DNA of 64,000 nt from an uncultured Prevotellaceae bacterium (GCA_900318255.1 ONJX01000016.1:1-64000); one strand, 5' to 3'. Counted from the stretch's first letter, positions 34,079 to 43,974 are shown. Notes: generated by a model not told the origin, from the letters alone. Program-made: numbers and translations.

Positions 34079-35716
34079 ATGAAAACTAAATTCTTTTTTG
34101 CATCCATGCTCTTAGCATGCGCAGCCTTGATGGCCAACGCTCAAGGCTACAAAGATGGTATTGATTTCTACAAGATTGGCAAACTTGACGACGCTCAAGA
34201 GCTGCTTGAAAGAAATCTTAACAAAGCCGAAACCAACAAAGCCGAGGCATATTACTACCTTGGTCAAATTGCCCTCCAAAAGGGTGATAAGGCCACTGCA
34301 AGCTCATATTTCGACAAGGGCGTTCAAGCCAATGCCAACTATGCCTATAATTATGTGGGCAAGGGCGCTATCTTGCTAGAAAACAATAGCCCCAAAGAGG
34401 CCGAGAAACTCTTCAAGCAAGCCGAGAAATGCTCTAAGAAGGACCCTAAACTGGCGATTGCTATAGCTAATGCTTACTACATGGCCGATCCCAATGCCTA
34501 TGCAAAGCAGATTGATAAATTTAGCAACAACGCTTTTAAGTGGAATTCCAAAGACCCTGACTACTACATCTTTAAAGGCGATGACTTGGGTGTTAAGAAA
34601 GAGTGGGGTGCCGCAGCAGGACAATATGAGCTTGCTTTTGGCTATGAACCCACCAATATTGAGAGCCGTGTGAAGTTTGCTAACGTAGATTTCTTCCTCA
34701 ATGAGGAGAGAGCTGTCAATGCTCTTGAGGAGCTTCTTACCCTGGTTCCCAACAGCGCTCTGGTTCAACGTGAGCTTGCCGAAAAATATTATGAGGCATC
34801 AAACATTAAGGGCAACCTTCCAAAGGCTGTTGAGTGCTATGGAAAATATTACAATAACCCTAACCACTTCGTCAAAGATGAAGTGCGTTACGCTCAACTG
34901 CTGTGGATGACTAAGGAGTATGATAAAGCTGTTGGGGTGTGCAACGCCCTGATTGCCAATTCTGAATCTCCCACTTACAAGTTCTTGGGTTATCGTCTTA
35001 AGTTCTATAGCTTGTGCGACAAACAAGACTGGGAGAATGCTGTGAACACCGGTAACGAGTTCTTTGCACTTCCTGATAATGAGGCAACTCCATATTCTGT
35101 TACCGACTATTCTTACTTTGCAAACGCACTCAACAAGGCAAATCGTTCGGCCGAGGCATTGTCGGTATTTGAGAAAGCTATTGCTCAATATCCAGATAAT
35201 GCTGACTTGAAGGCTCAGCTGGCAAGTATTTATAATCAAAATAAAGAATATGAAAAGGCTGCCAAGCTGCGTAAGCAAATCGTTGAGAGCGGCAACTACA
35301 CCACATCTGACCTCTATCAGCTTGCTAGTGCTTATTGCCGTGTAGGTGAGAACACTCAAGATGATAATGTTAAGGAGGATGCAGTGGAGAATGCAAGAAA
35401 GGCGATTAAGGAGCTGCTTGAAAAAGAGCCTAACGACATGAGCAACCTTAACTTGGCGGCCCGCGTCGAAGTTCTTGCTGAGGACAATGAGTACAAGGGA
35501 GGGGCACTTGAGTATTACAACAAGCTGCTTGCTGCCGTTAATGCTAACAGTGGTGACGTGAATGCCAAGTATTACTATCAGAATGTGTATCGCTATCTGG
35601 CAACCTACAACAAAAACATTGGCCAGATGGAGATTGCAAAAGACTATTACAAGAAATGGCTTGAGAATGATCCAACCAATGAGAGCCTTCGCAAGTTTGT
35701 TGAAAATCTGAAATAA
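34079..35716 (+). CDS. Secreted tetratricopeptide repeat protein
   Basis: 545 residues from the ATG at 34079, with a signal peptide ending at NAQG (about residue 21) and then TPR-like repeats over nearly the whole length (for example YYYLGQIALQKGDKATASSYF, YNYVGKGAILLENNSPKEAEKLF, ALSVFEKAIAQYPDNADLKAQL, DYYKKWLENDPTNESL). Likely periplasmic, acting as a scaffold. It follows the PstS-like gene by 48 bases and ends the cluster at a strong terminator. Confidence 0.85.
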   Translation: MKTKFFFASMLLACAALMANAQGYKDGIDFYKIGKLDDAQELLERNLNKAETNKAEAYYYLGQIALQKGDKATASSYFDKGVQANANYAYNYVGKGAILLENNSPKEAEKLFKQAEKCSKKDPKLAIAIANAYYMADPNAYAKQIDKFSNNAFKWNSKDPDYYIFKGDDLGVKKEWGAAAGQYELAFGYEPTNIESRVKFANVDFFLNEERAVNALEELLTLVPNSALVQRELAEKYYEASNIKGNLPKAVECYGKYYNNPNHFVKDEVRYAQLLWMTKEYDKAVGVCNALIANSESPTYKFLGYRLKFYSLCDKQDWENAVNTGNEFFALPDNEATPYSVTDYSYFANALNKANRSAEALSVFEKAIAQYPDNADLKAQLASIYNQNKEYEKAAKLRKQIVESGNYTTSDLYQLASAYCRVGENTQDDNVKEDAVENARKAIKELLEKEPNDMSNLNLAARVEVLAEDNEYKGGALEYYNKLLAAVNANSGDVNAKYYYQNVYRYLATYNKNIGQMEIAKDYYKKWLENDPTNESLRKFVENLK

Positions 35717-35738
35717 GTCTGAATATCAACTATCACAT

Positions 35739-35777
35739 TCCCGGTGGAGATTTATTGGTCTCCACCGGGATTTTTTT
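35739..35777 (+). terminator. Terminator after the TPR gene
   Basis: Perfect 12-base stem, arms 35739-35750 and 35759-35770 (TCCCGGTGGAGA and complement), 8-base loop, then TTTTTTT. The end of the T tract also supplies the -33 box of the next promoter. Confidence 0.9.
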
Positions 35778-35806
35778 GCATAATTGCTAGAAAAAGAGTA
35801 TTTTTG
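35775..35806 (+). promoter_or_regulatory. Promoter of the subtilase gene
   Basis: -33 TTTG (35775-35778), 20-base spacer, -7 TATTTTTG (35799-35806). Leader of about 27 bases to the ATG at 35838. Confidence 0.75.
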
Positions 35807-35837
35807 CAATGTAAATCACCTCATAAAAAATCACACT

Positions 35838-37925
35838 ATGAAACGCATATTCATTTATCTCTTAGCACTTGTCGCGATCGACGTGGCTGCTGGTGTGCTA
35901 ACTGCTCGCACATCACTTGAGCTGGCAAGGAGACATCATAATTCTAGCTTAGCAGCGACAAAAGGCACATTGCCTGATGTAGATGATGACATGGTTCGTG
36001 CTTTAGTAACCTTTAGTGAACGAAATGCGCTGGTGCATATTAAAGAACTGGGTGGGAGTGTCAATGCCCAGTTTGGCGACATGGCAACTGTTATGGTGCC
36101 AGTAGAGAAGTTGGGCAAGTTGGCAAAGACTGCCGGAGTGAAAAGCATCAGCATCGAGAAACACTACAACCTGTGCAATGACAAGGCCCGCGAGATGTCG
36201 CGCTTCCCGGCAATGACGGTCACCCACGGCGGCTACACTGGCCCTGCCTACACTGGCGATGGAGTAGTGGTGGGGATGATTGACGTTGGGGTGGATTTCA
36301 ATCACATCAATTTCCTTGATAAGGACGGCAACAACCGCATAGTGCGTGCCTATCTGCCTGGTGACCACAGTGGCTCATCGCCGGTGATTGACGGCATGGA
36401 GCTGCCTGGTAGTGAATATACTACCCCTGCGCAGATAATGGCTCTGACCACCGATGACAGCACTGCCACACATGGCACACACACTACAGGAACTGCTGCC
36501 GGTAGTTATATGGCCAATGGATATAATGGTGTTGCTACCGGTTCACAGATAGTGGTGTGCGCCATGCCCGAGGATAGCCTCACCGACTTCAATATTGCCA
36601 ACTCTATAAAATATATATTTAACTATGCCGACGAAGTGGGGCTGCCAGCAGTTGTCAACATGAGTATAGGCAGCCAGGATGGAGCTCATGACGGCAGTTC
36701 GCCACTGTGTCGTCTCTTTGACGAAGTGTCTGGTCCTGGTCGCATCTGTGTGGTCTCGGCAGGCAATGATGGCAACATGCCCATCAGCCTTTGCAAAACA
36801 TTGGGCGAGGGCGACTCTCTCGCCACTTTCTTGACCAACTGGTACAGCCGCGAGCCAATGCGAGGTTACTCGAGCATGTGGTCACGCTCCCCCGAGCGTC
36901 ACACTACCGAAGTCGTGATTTGGGACATCCTGGCCGACACGCTTGTCCACAGGCTAGATATTCCCCTTGAGGCAGATCTAGATAGTGTTTATATAATCTC
37001 TAGCGATACCGACTCGGTGTTTGCCAAATATTTCACTGGAGAGTTGTATTTTGCTTGCGCCATTGAGGATGGCAATGGCAATTTCCACTCACTGGTGGAG
37101 ACCGACTATAAATCGCTATTTCGTAATCGTTATCGCATTGGTGTCATTTACAAGGCACCAGCAGGAGAAACTCTGATGGGATGGAGTGGCGGCATGGTGG
37201 TATATAATAAAGCGAGCCTCAATGGCTGGACGGCAGGAGGATATAGTTGCACCGTGAGCGACCTTGCCACATCCGACAATGTGATTTCGGTGGGGGCCTA
37301 TTGCTCTAGCGACAAGTTTGTGATGATGAGTGGCGACACCACCACAGTTGATAGGTGTAACCCTGGCGAGATGGCTTATTTCTCGGGCTATGGGCCAGAT
37401 GCGCGCAACCGCATGCGCCCCGACCTGGTGGCACCAGGATATATGGTGGCATCGTCGGTGAGCAGATATGCCGAAGTCAATCATAATATGTCAAAAATCG
37501 TTGACAATGTGAGTGCTAACGACGACTATTATCCTTATGGCATAGACGGCGGCACCTCCATGTCAACACCTGTGGTGGTGGGCGCTATAGCTCTGTGGTT
37601 GCAAATTGACCCCACATTGTCGCCCACCAGTGTGAAAGACGTGATGGCAGCCACTTGCTATCGCGACAGTTTTGTGGAAGCGGGACCTGCTAAAAAATGG
37701 GGCTATGGCAAACTGGATATTGACGCAGGCATCAAGCTCTTGATAGCAAGGCTTGAGGGCGATGTCAATAATGACTGGCAGGTGACTGCTGCCGATATCA
37801 CCTGCCTCTACAACATAATGCTAGGCATCTCAAATGCTGACGTTCATCGCGCCGACGTGAATTGTGACGGGAGCATCACTGCTGCCGATGTGTCGGCTAC
37901 TTACAGCAGATTATTAGGGGACTGA
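35838..37925 (+). CDS. Secreted subtilisin-like (S8) serine peptidase with dockerin-like tail
   Basis: 695 residues from the ATG at 35838. Signal peptide about 1-23; an inhibitor-like prodomain (about 50-110, RALVTFSERNALVHIKELGG); then an S8 domain with catalytic Asp149 (GMIDVGVDF), His212 (THGTHTTGTAAG) and Ser574 (GGTSMSTPVVVGA). A large insertion of about 250 residues separates His and Ser, with the oxyanion Asn in VVSAGNDGN. Residues about 640-695 hold two EF-hand-like dockerin repeats (GDVNNDWQVTAADI and ADVNCDGSITAADV). Probably surface or extracellular. An in-frame ATG at 35784 lies upstream of the -7 box and is rejected. Confidence 0.9.
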   Translation: MKRIFIYLLALVAIDVAAGVLTARTSLELARRHHNSSLAATKGTLPDVDDDMVRALVTFSERNALVHIKELGGSVNAQFGDMATVMVPVEKLGKLAKTAGVKSISIEKHYNLCNDKAREMSRFPAMTVTHGGYTGPAYTGDGVVVGMIDVGVDFNHINFLDKDGNNRIVRAYLPGDHSGSSPVIDGMELPGSEYTTPAQIMALTTDDSTATHGTHTTGTAAGSYMANGYNGVATGSQIVVCAMPEDSLTDFNIANSIKYIFNYADEVGLPAVVNMSIGSQDGAHDGSSPLCRLFDEVSGPGRICVVSAGNDGNMPISLCKTLGEGDSLATFLTNWYSREPMRGYSSMWSRSPERHTTEVVIWDILADTLVHRLDIPLEADLDSVYIISSDTDSVFAKYFTGELYFACAIEDGNGNFHSLVETDYKSLFRNRYRIGVIYKAPAGETLMGWSGGMVVYNKASLNGWTAGGYSCTVSDLATSDNVISVGAYCSSDKFVMMSGDTTTVDRCNPGEMAYFSGYGPDARNRMRPDLVAPGYMVASSVSRYAEVNHNMSKIVDNVSANDDYYPYGIDGGTSMSTPVVVGAIALWLQIDPTLSPTSVKDVMAATCYRDSFVEAGPAKKWGYGKLDIDAGIKLLIARLEGDVNNDWQVTAADITCLYNIMLGISNADVHRADVNCDGSITAADVSATYSRLLGD

Positions 37926-38408
37926 TTCCTCGTCATGATAAGTTCGGGCTTATCGAGCAATCAAGGAACGTCTCTTATTTACGGAAAGGTTAACAAACTA
38001 TAAATTTCAATAATTTTGTTTGATGAAAAATAAAATAAGTCATCAATTATTTTGTTTTACCTTTTATTTTTTCTAATTTTGTGAGGAAAATATTGAGTTT
38101 TGTCATCGGTTTGTGAGAAATCATTCTCTTTATGGTATGTAACCATTCTGATAATGCGTCGCAAACGTGTTGATAATGAGATTTAAAGCCATTTGAGGGC
38201 TGGCACATGAAAGACCACAATGAGTCTTTTGCGAGCACCTCATGATAAGGCTTAGAGTCTTTGCATGTGATTGTGAAGACTTGTTAATAATATTTTGTGA
38301 TCTCATAGAATGGTCAGACGATGATTGAAACTTGATGTTGAAATATATTTTCTCGCTCCACACAAGGCTAGAGAGCCTTCTTACACAGCCAATTAAAGAA
38401 CAACATAA
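37926..38408. other. 483-base region before recJ
   Basis: Holds a well-matched plus-strand promoter (38051-38081) about 330 bases before recJ. The transcribed part has no convincing open frame, no known RNA family that I recognise and no terminator before recJ, so it is either a long recJ leader or a small RNA with weak termination. The 37930-38045 stretch shows only A/T-rich sequence and a second -7-like TAATTTTG at 38011-38018. Confidence 0.5.
38051..38081 (+). promoter_or_regulatory. Promoter upstream of recJ
   Basis: -33 TTTG (38051-38054), 19-base spacer, -7 TAATTTTG (38074-38081). Exact consensus. Confidence 0.65.
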
Positions 38409-40151
38409 ATGACAAGTAAATGGATTTACTCACCCCTTACATCCGAACAAAAGAAGATAGAGGCGCAACTTGCGGTTCAGTTTCCCGAGTGCCCTTCTAT
38501 CGCTCGGCTTTTGGTGTTGCGAGGTATGAAGACTCCGGAGGACGTCCGCGATTTCTTCTATCCATCGTTGAGCCAGCTGCCCGACCCATTCTTGATGAGG
38601 GATATGAAAAAGGCTGTAGAGAGGCTCAATCAGGCCTTAGGGGCAAAAGAAAAAGTGATGGTCTATGGCGACTATGACGTAGACGGCACTACCGCGGTAG
38701 CTCTTGTCTATCGCTATTTGAGACGCTTCTATTCTAACGTGGAGTACTATATCCCCACGCGTGATGATGAAGGCTATGGTATATCAGTGCAGGGCATCGA
38801 CTATGCCGAGAGCATTGGTGTGAAACTCATAATCGTGCTCGATTGTGGCATCAAGGCAGTTGATGAGATCGCTTACGCTAAGTCGAAAGGTATTGATTTC
38901 ATCATCTGCGACCACCATGTGCCCGATGATGTGCTGCCCGATGCGGCAGCGATTCTAAACCCGAAGCTCGTTGACGACAAGTATCCTTATAAGGATTTGT
39001 CGGGTTGTGGTGTGGGTTACAAGTTCATGCAGGGCTTTGCCAAGAGCAACGGCATCGACAACATGTATGACCTTGAGAACTCCCTCGATCTGCTGGCAGT
39101 GAGCATTGCTGCCGACTTGGTGCCGCTCACTGGCGAGAACCGCATCCTCACCCATTATGGCATCAAGCGCCTTAACAGCAATCCTTGCGCTGGACTGAGG
39201 AGCATCTTGCGCCTGTGCCGCCTCACCAAGAAAGAAATCACCATCAGCGACATAATCTTCAAAATTGGTCCGTTAATCAACGCTTCGGGGCGCATGCAGT
39301 CAGGACAAGACTCTGTTGAGCTGCTGATAACCCGCAGCTCGGCTGCTGCCTACGAGATTACCAAGAAGATTGACAAATACAACCAAAGCCGCAAGGAGCT
39401 AGACCGCAACATCACCGAAGAGGCCAACGCCATTATCGAGAACCACAAAGAGGAGATGGGCTCAAAGAAACCCATTGTCATCTATAATCATGACTGGCAC
39501 AAGGGCATTATCGGCATTGTGGCTGCAAGGCTTGCCGAATTGTACTTCAGGCCCTCGGTGGTGCTCACCTATAGCAATGACGGGCTGGTGACAGGTTCGT
39601 CGCGCTCGGTGCGTGGCTTCGACATCTACAATGCTATCAAGCAGCACCGCGACCTGCTCGAGAACTTCGGCGGTCACACCAATGCTGTGGGCCTGACGCT
39701 TAAGGAGGAAAATATCCCCGAGTTCAAGAAACGGCTGGAGGAGTATGTGGAGAGCCACATTGAGACCGAGCAGGTGACACCGTCGATTGATGTGGATTGT
39801 GAGCTCGGTTTTGATGAGATCAACGACTCCTTCATGAAGTACATGAAGCTTTTCAATCCTTTTGGCCCCGAGAATCAAAAGCCAGTGTTCATGACCAGGA
39901 ATTGCATCGACGCTGGCACGAGCAAGCTGGTTGGAAAGAAGCAGGAGCACATCAAGCTCGACGCCTTAGACCAGAAATCGGGCAAAATGATGAACGGCAT
40001 TGCCTTTGCGATGGGTGAGTACTTCGAGCGCATCAAGAACAAGGAGCCGTTTGACATCATTTACACCGTTGAGGAGAACCGTCATCGCAATGTGGTTTCA
40101 ATCCAGCTGCTGATAAAAGGCATTAGAATGAGCAACGATGCCAACGACTGA
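38409..40151 (+). CDS. recJ: Single-stranded-DNA-specific exonuclease RecJ
   Basis: 5'-3' exonuclease of recombination and mismatch repair, using Mn/Mg. The 580-residue product has the DHH phosphoesterase motifs VYGDYDVDGTTA (about 85-96), VLDCGIKAVDEI, ICDHHVPDD (about 165-173) and LDLLAVSIAADLVPL. The DHHA1 domain carries HDWHKGIIGIVAARLAE, GSSRSVRGFDIYNAI and GGHTNAVGLT, followed by an OB-like domain. The length is normal. Its last 14 bases overlap recQ, so the two are translated together, a common pairing in Bacteroidetes. Confidence 0.97.
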   Translation: MTSKWIYSPLTSEQKKIEAQLAVQFPECPSIARLLVLRGMKTPEDVRDFFYPSLSQLPDPFLMRDMKKAVERLNQALGAKEKVMVYGDYDVDGTTAVALVYRYLRRFYSNVEYYIPTRDDEGYGISVQGIDYAESIGVKLIIVLDCGIKAVDEIAYAKSKGIDFIICDHHVPDDVLPDAAAILNPKLVDDKYPYKDLSGCGVGYKFMQGFAKSNGIDNMYDLENSLDLLAVSIAADLVPLTGENRILTHYGIKRLNSNPCAGLRSILRLCRLTKKEITISDIIFKIGPLINASGRMQSGQDSVELLITRSSAAAYEITKKIDKYNQSRKELDRNITEEANAIIENHKEEMGSKKPIVIYNHDWHKGIIGIVAARLAELYFRPSVVLTYSNDGLVTGSSRSVRGFDIYNAIKQHRDLLENFGGHTNAVGLTLKEENIPEFKKRLEEYVESHIETEQVTPSIDVDCELGFDEINDSFMKYMKLFNPFGPENQKPVFMTRNCIDAGTSKLVGKKQEHIKLDALDQKSGKMMNGIAFAMGEYFERIKNKEPFDIIYTVEENRHRNVVSIQLLIKGIRMSNDAND

Positions 40152-42051
40152 CATCCACCAGCTATTGGAAAAATACTGGGGGTACACCCAGTTTCGTGAC
40201 CTTCAAGAAGACATTATCATGTCGGTCCTTGAAGGTCGCGACACGTTAGGGCTCATGCCCACTGGCGGCGGCAAGTCCATCACGTTCCAAATTCCCACTC
40301 TCGCCATGGATGGCATGGCAATAGTGGTCACGCCCATTGTCTCGCTGATGAAGGACCAGGTCGATAACTTGGTGGCACGCCGCATCAAGGCTACCTATCT
40401 TCATGCCGGCCTCTCGATGAGAGAACACAGGCGGGTGATGGAGAAATGCCAAAATGGCAACTGCAAGTTCCTCTACATCTCTCCCGAGCGGCTACAGAAC
40501 GAGGCGTTCATCGACAGGATAAAGCATCTAAACATTTGCTTGATAGTAGTAGATGAGGCACACTGCATCTCGCAGTGGGGATATGACTTTAGACCATCGT
40601 TCCTGGAGATAGCAAAACTGCGAAAAGTATTCAAAAACGTTCCTGTGCTGGCTCTAACTGCCACTGCCACACCTGTTGTGGTGGCCGATATTCAAGAGAA
40701 ACTTCAATTCAGAAGTCCTAATGTATTCACTAAGAGCTTTAAGCGTGATAACATCTCCTATGTGGTGCGTCACACCACCGAGAAGATGGGCGAACTCGTG
40801 CACATTGTCAAGTCGGTGCCCGGGTCAGGGATTGTGTATGCACGCAGCCGCAAGCGCACCAAGCTCATTGCCGATGAGCTAAGGCGCAACGGCATCAGTG
40901 CCGACCATTACCACGCCGGTCTCACGATAGAAGAGAAAGAAGACAAGCAAAACAAGTGGAAGAACGACGAGATAAGAGTGATAGTAGCCACCAACGCCTT
41001 TGGCATGGGTATCGACAAGCCCGATGTGCGACTGGTGATACACGTGGATGTGCCTAACACCCTTGAGGAATATTATCAGGAGGCAGGTAGGGCAGGCCGC
41101 GACGGCAAGCGGTCGTTTGCAGTTATGCTCGTCAAGGACACCGACAAGCGCATCTTGCATCGCCACATCAGCGAGGCGTTTCCCGAGAAGGAGTTTATAC
41201 GCAAGGTCTATGAGCGCGTGGGCAACTTCCTCAACGTGGCGATAGGAGAGGGCTACCAGCAGATGCTCGACTTCAATTTTAACCTCTTTTGCAAGACCTT
41301 CAATATGCCCATTCTCCCCACCCATAATTCCCTCAACATTCTCACTCGCTCGGGGTACATACAGTTTGTCGAGGAGATAGAGACCCAGTCGCGAGTGATG
41401 ATTCTTGCCAGGAAGGACGAGCTCTACAACATCCCCACCACCACGCCTCGCGCCGACGAGGTGCTCCAGGCTCTGCTCAGAACCTATTCAGGGCTCTTTG
41501 CCGACTATGTTTTCATCAACGAGGACGTGTTAAGCTACCGCTATGGCCTTACGCCACAAACCATCTACGACTCCCTGCTAGAGCTCACTCGCATGCACAT
41601 CTTGCACTACATTCCCCGCAAGCGCACTCCTTATATCATATATACCACCTCGCGCGAGGAGCCGCAACATGTGGCAATCCCACGGGCGGTCTATGAGGAC
41701 CTGCGCTCTCGCATGGAGCAGCGAGTGGAGGCGGTGATAGGCTATTGCTACCGCGACGACATCTGCCGAGAACAATTCCTCGTGGAATACTTTGGTGAGG
41801 AGAGCCAAGACCGCTGCGGGCACTGCGACACCTGCATTGAACAGCGCAAAAAACAGCAATACACGCCGCGCGACATCCAAGAGGGCATTCTCTACATGAC
41901 GCAGGTGCGCCCGCGCACCCTCAAGGAGCTTGTTGACACACTGTCGTTCACCAAAGACGACATCATCAGCATGGTGTCGTTGCTCGTGGATGAGGGTTAC
42001 CTCAAGCATCTCGGCGACGATACCTACAAGAACCCTGTTCCCTTAAAGTAA
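40138..42051 (+). CDS. recQ: ATP-dependent DNA helicase RecQ
   Basis: 3'-5' helicase. 637 residues with Walker A MPTGGGKSITFQ (about 39-50), DEAH in VVDEAHCISQWGYDFRPSF, motif III LALTATAT, and VATNAFGMGIDKPDVRLVIH and QEAGRAGRDGK in the second RecA domain. The RecQ-Ct zinc site is C in GYCYRDDICREQF with CGHCDTC. It ends after the winged-helix part; no HRDC domain is visible. It acts with RecJ on stalled forks and gaps. Confidence 0.95.
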   Translation: MPTTDIHQLLEKYWGYTQFRDLQEDIIMSVLEGRDTLGLMPTGGGKSITFQIPTLAMDGMAIVVTPIVSLMKDQVDNLVARRIKATYLHAGLSMREHRRVMEKCQNGNCKFLYISPERLQNEAFIDRIKHLNICLIVVDEAHCISQWGYDFRPSFLEIAKLRKVFKNVPVLALTATATPVVVADIQEKLQFRSPNVFTKSFKRDNISYVVRHTTEKMGELVHIVKSVPGSGIVYARSRKRTKLIADELRRNGISADHYHAGLTIEEKEDKQNKWKNDEIRVIVATNAFGMGIDKPDVRLVIHVDVPNTLEEYYQEAGRAGRDGKRSFAVMLVKDTDKRILHRHISEAFPEKEFIRKVYERVGNFLNVAIGEGYQQMLDFNFNLFCKTFNMPILPTHNSLNILTRSGYIQFVEEIETQSRVMILARKDELYNIPTTTPRADEVLQALLRTYSGLFADYVFINEDVLSYRYGLTPQTIYDSLLELTRMHILHYIPRKRTPYIIYTTSREEPQHVAIPRAVYEDLRSRMEQRVEAVIGYCYRDDICREQFLVEYFGEESQDRCGHCDTCIEQRKKQQYTPRDIQEGILYMTQVRPRTLKELVDTLSFTKDDIISMVSLLVDEGYLKHLGDDTYKNPVPLK

Positions 42052-42083
42052 ATTGTTAAAGTTTCTTAATATTGTTGCTGCTT

Positions 42084-42116
42084 TCTGTACCATGACAGAA
42101 AATGGCATTAAATTTG
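42084..42116 (+). promoter_or_regulatory. Probable tmRNA promoter
   Basis: -7 TAAATTTG (42109-42116) with an imperfect -33 (TCTG, 42084-42087) 21 bases upstream. Confidence 0.45.
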
Positions 42117-42139
42117 CAGCCGCTTAAACAAAAACCACT

Positions 42140-42540
42140 GGGGCTGACTTGGCTTTGACAGCGTGTTGAGGTGGTAAGTAAGCATGCAGAGTGATGATGT
42201 CTGAGCTCTTTAAATCCATGATATCGACTTTTTTAAATGGCGAAAATTCTTACGCTCTCGCTGCTTGATTGAAGCATAGTAGGTCAGCTTAATCTTTGCC
42301 AAGAGTTGCAAAGACGAGACATCACCCGGTAGCCGTTGCTCCGAGGCTTACCGACAAGGTGGTGCTAGCATATCGGGGATAGAGGATGACCAGTCTCGAG
42401 TCACGCCTTGAAATTTAGAGACTAAGCTGCACGTGGGTAGTCGTGAGCCTGCTGGCAGTCGAAAACCAAGTCACCGACTAAGCATGTAGAAAGCTTATTA
42501 GTTCCACGTTTGGACGAGGGTTCAAACCCCTCCAGCTCCA
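42140..42540 (+). ncRNA. ssrA: Transfer-messenger RNA (tmRNA)
   Basis: About 401 bases. The 5' end GGGGCTGACTTGGC pairs with the 3' end CAGCTCC (42533-42539) as an alanine-tRNA-like acceptor stem including a G-U pair, and the T arm GAGGG-TTCAAAC-CCCTC is intact. The tag frame at 42239-42268 reads GENSYALAA followed by TGA, the Bacteroidetes form of the tag with Ser in place of the usual second Asn. CCA is not encoded: the discriminator A is followed by CAA. It rescues stalled ribosomes together with SmpB, whose gene is not in this window. Confidence 0.95.
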
Positions 42541-42548
42541 CAAAAATG

Positions 42549-42584
42549 ATCATCAGTAATGCTATTCCGTTACTGGTGATTTTT
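42549..42584. terminator. Bidirectional terminator between ssrA and umuC
   Basis: Arms ATCATCAGTAA (42549-42559) and TTACTGGTGAT (42570-42580), one G-T pair, flanked by AAAAA on the left and TTTTT on the right. The last codons of umuC form the right arm and its TAG stop lies in the loop. Confidence 0.8.
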
Positions 42585-43908
42585 CTTGTTTGGTATCATA
42601 ATCATCTTCTTCTCGCTGGGTCATTGGTTTGTATGGACCAATGTATCTTGGGCTCATGCCGGTGTAGAAGTGGAGGGTTTTGCTTTGAGTGGCGAGGTGG
42701 TTTAGCTGGGGTGCCCAGTCGCCGCGGGTGAGGGTGGGGGCGAGGACTATTTGTTTCTTGCCATAGCGGTTGTTGATGTTGTCGATGGCAGTCATGAGTT
42801 TTGCCTGACGCGCGTCGTTCTCGCCGTTGAAGAGGTCGAGCTGAAGCTGGTCGTCGCTCTTGATGTCGGTGACCATCACTCCTGCTTTGCGGTAGGTGAA
42901 GTTCTCACGATAGATGTTGTTGAAGGCAAGGAGTGCGTGCTTGGCGATGTCCATAGCCGAGGCAGTGTGCGACGGCATCCGCAGTGTGCATGAGTTGGAA
43001 TAGTAGGGCAGGTCTTGGCGGAAGTGGTCGCCGCGGATATATGTCGTCACCACTTGTGCTGCCGCGCTTTCCTGCCGCAGCTGCTGAGCGCACGACTGTG
43101 CAAAAGAGATGATGGCATCGGCAATGTCACGTTTCTTGGAAATGACATGGCCAAAGGTGCGCGAGTTCATTATCGACTTGTGGGCAATGGTGACTGGGTT
43201 GATAGAAATGCAATCTATGCCCAGCAGTTCTTGTTGGGTTCTCACGAGATTTATGTTGCCAATGCGTTGCAGGTAGGACTTGGGTAGCATAGTGAACTTG
43301 CCGGCAGTGTCGATGCCGCTTGAGAGCAGTTTGGCATTGAGCTTGCGACCTATTCCCCACACATCGTCGAGCTTGATGCGGCTGAGCACCTGTCTGATTT
43401 CGTCGGCATCGGTGAGCCCTTTCACACGGTCCACGTTTTTAGGATCTTTCTTTGCTATGTGGCTGGCGATTTTTGCTAGTGTGCGCGTGGCGGCAAAGCC
43501 TATGCTCACTGGCACTCCCACGTATTGCTGAATTTTCTTGACAAGAGTTGCTAGCAACTGCTTGTTGCGCTCAGCATCATCGTAGGGAAGCTCGAAGAAT
43601 GCTTCATCAACCGAATAAACCTCCAGATTTAAAGCTACTTCTCCAATGATGCGCATAATTCGATTAGAGAGGTCACGATACACCACATGTCGTCCCGAGA
43701 GCATAATCACATTGGCGGGATTGGTGTAGTTCTTAATCTGGAACGCCGGGCAGCCCATGGGGATGCCTAGCGCCTTAGCCTCGTTGCTGCGCGCAATGGC
43801 ACAGCCGTCGTTGCCCGACAGCACCACCACTGGCACGCCGTTGAGCGATGGGTTGAACACCCTCTCGCACGAGACGAAAAAATTGTTGCAATCGGCTAAG
43901 GCATACAT
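42562..43908 (-). CDS. umuC: Y-family DNA polymerase, UmuC-like
   Basis: Translesion DNA polymerase. 448 residues with the catalytic palm motifs [18 protein letters not shown] (metal-binding Asp) and [16 protein letters not shown] (Asp/Glu), fingers-region segment [19 protein letters not shown], and helix-hairpin-helix [17 protein letters not shown]. The C-terminal domain (about 330-448) is of UmuC type. Partner umuD lies 153 bases upstream on the same strand with a short tandem repeat between. The stop is inside a shared terminator with ssrA. Confidence 0.93.
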   Translation of the reverse strand: MYALADCNNFFVSCERVFNPSLNGVPVVVLSGNDGCAIARSNEAKALGIPMGCPAFQIKNYTNPANVIMLSGRHVVYRDLSNRIMRIIGEVALNLEVYSVDEAFFELPYDDAERNKQLLATLVKKIQQYVGVPVSIGFAATRTLAKIASHIAKKDPKNVDRVKGLTDADEIRQVLSRIKLDDVWGIGRKLNAKLLSSGIDTAGKFTMLPKSYLQRIGNINLVRTQQELLGIDCISINPVTIAHKSIMNSRTFGHVISKKRDIADAIISFAQSCAQQLRQESAAAQVVTTYIRGDHFRQDLPYYSNSCTLRMPSHTASAMDIAKHALLAFNNIYRENFTYRKAGVMVTDIKSDDQLQLDLFNGENDARQAKLMTAIDNINNRYGKKQIVLAPTLTRGDWAPQLNHLATQSKTLHFYTGMSPRYIGPYKPMTQREEDDYDTKQEKSPVTE

Positions 43909-43974
43909 TTTTTACTTAATAGTTAAGAGTTTAGTGCGCTTCGTGCAGATTAGAGATTAAAGATTAATGATTTC

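Noticed and set aside
38011..38018. Second promoter before recJ
   Set aside because: A -7-like box only; no -33 at the proper distance.
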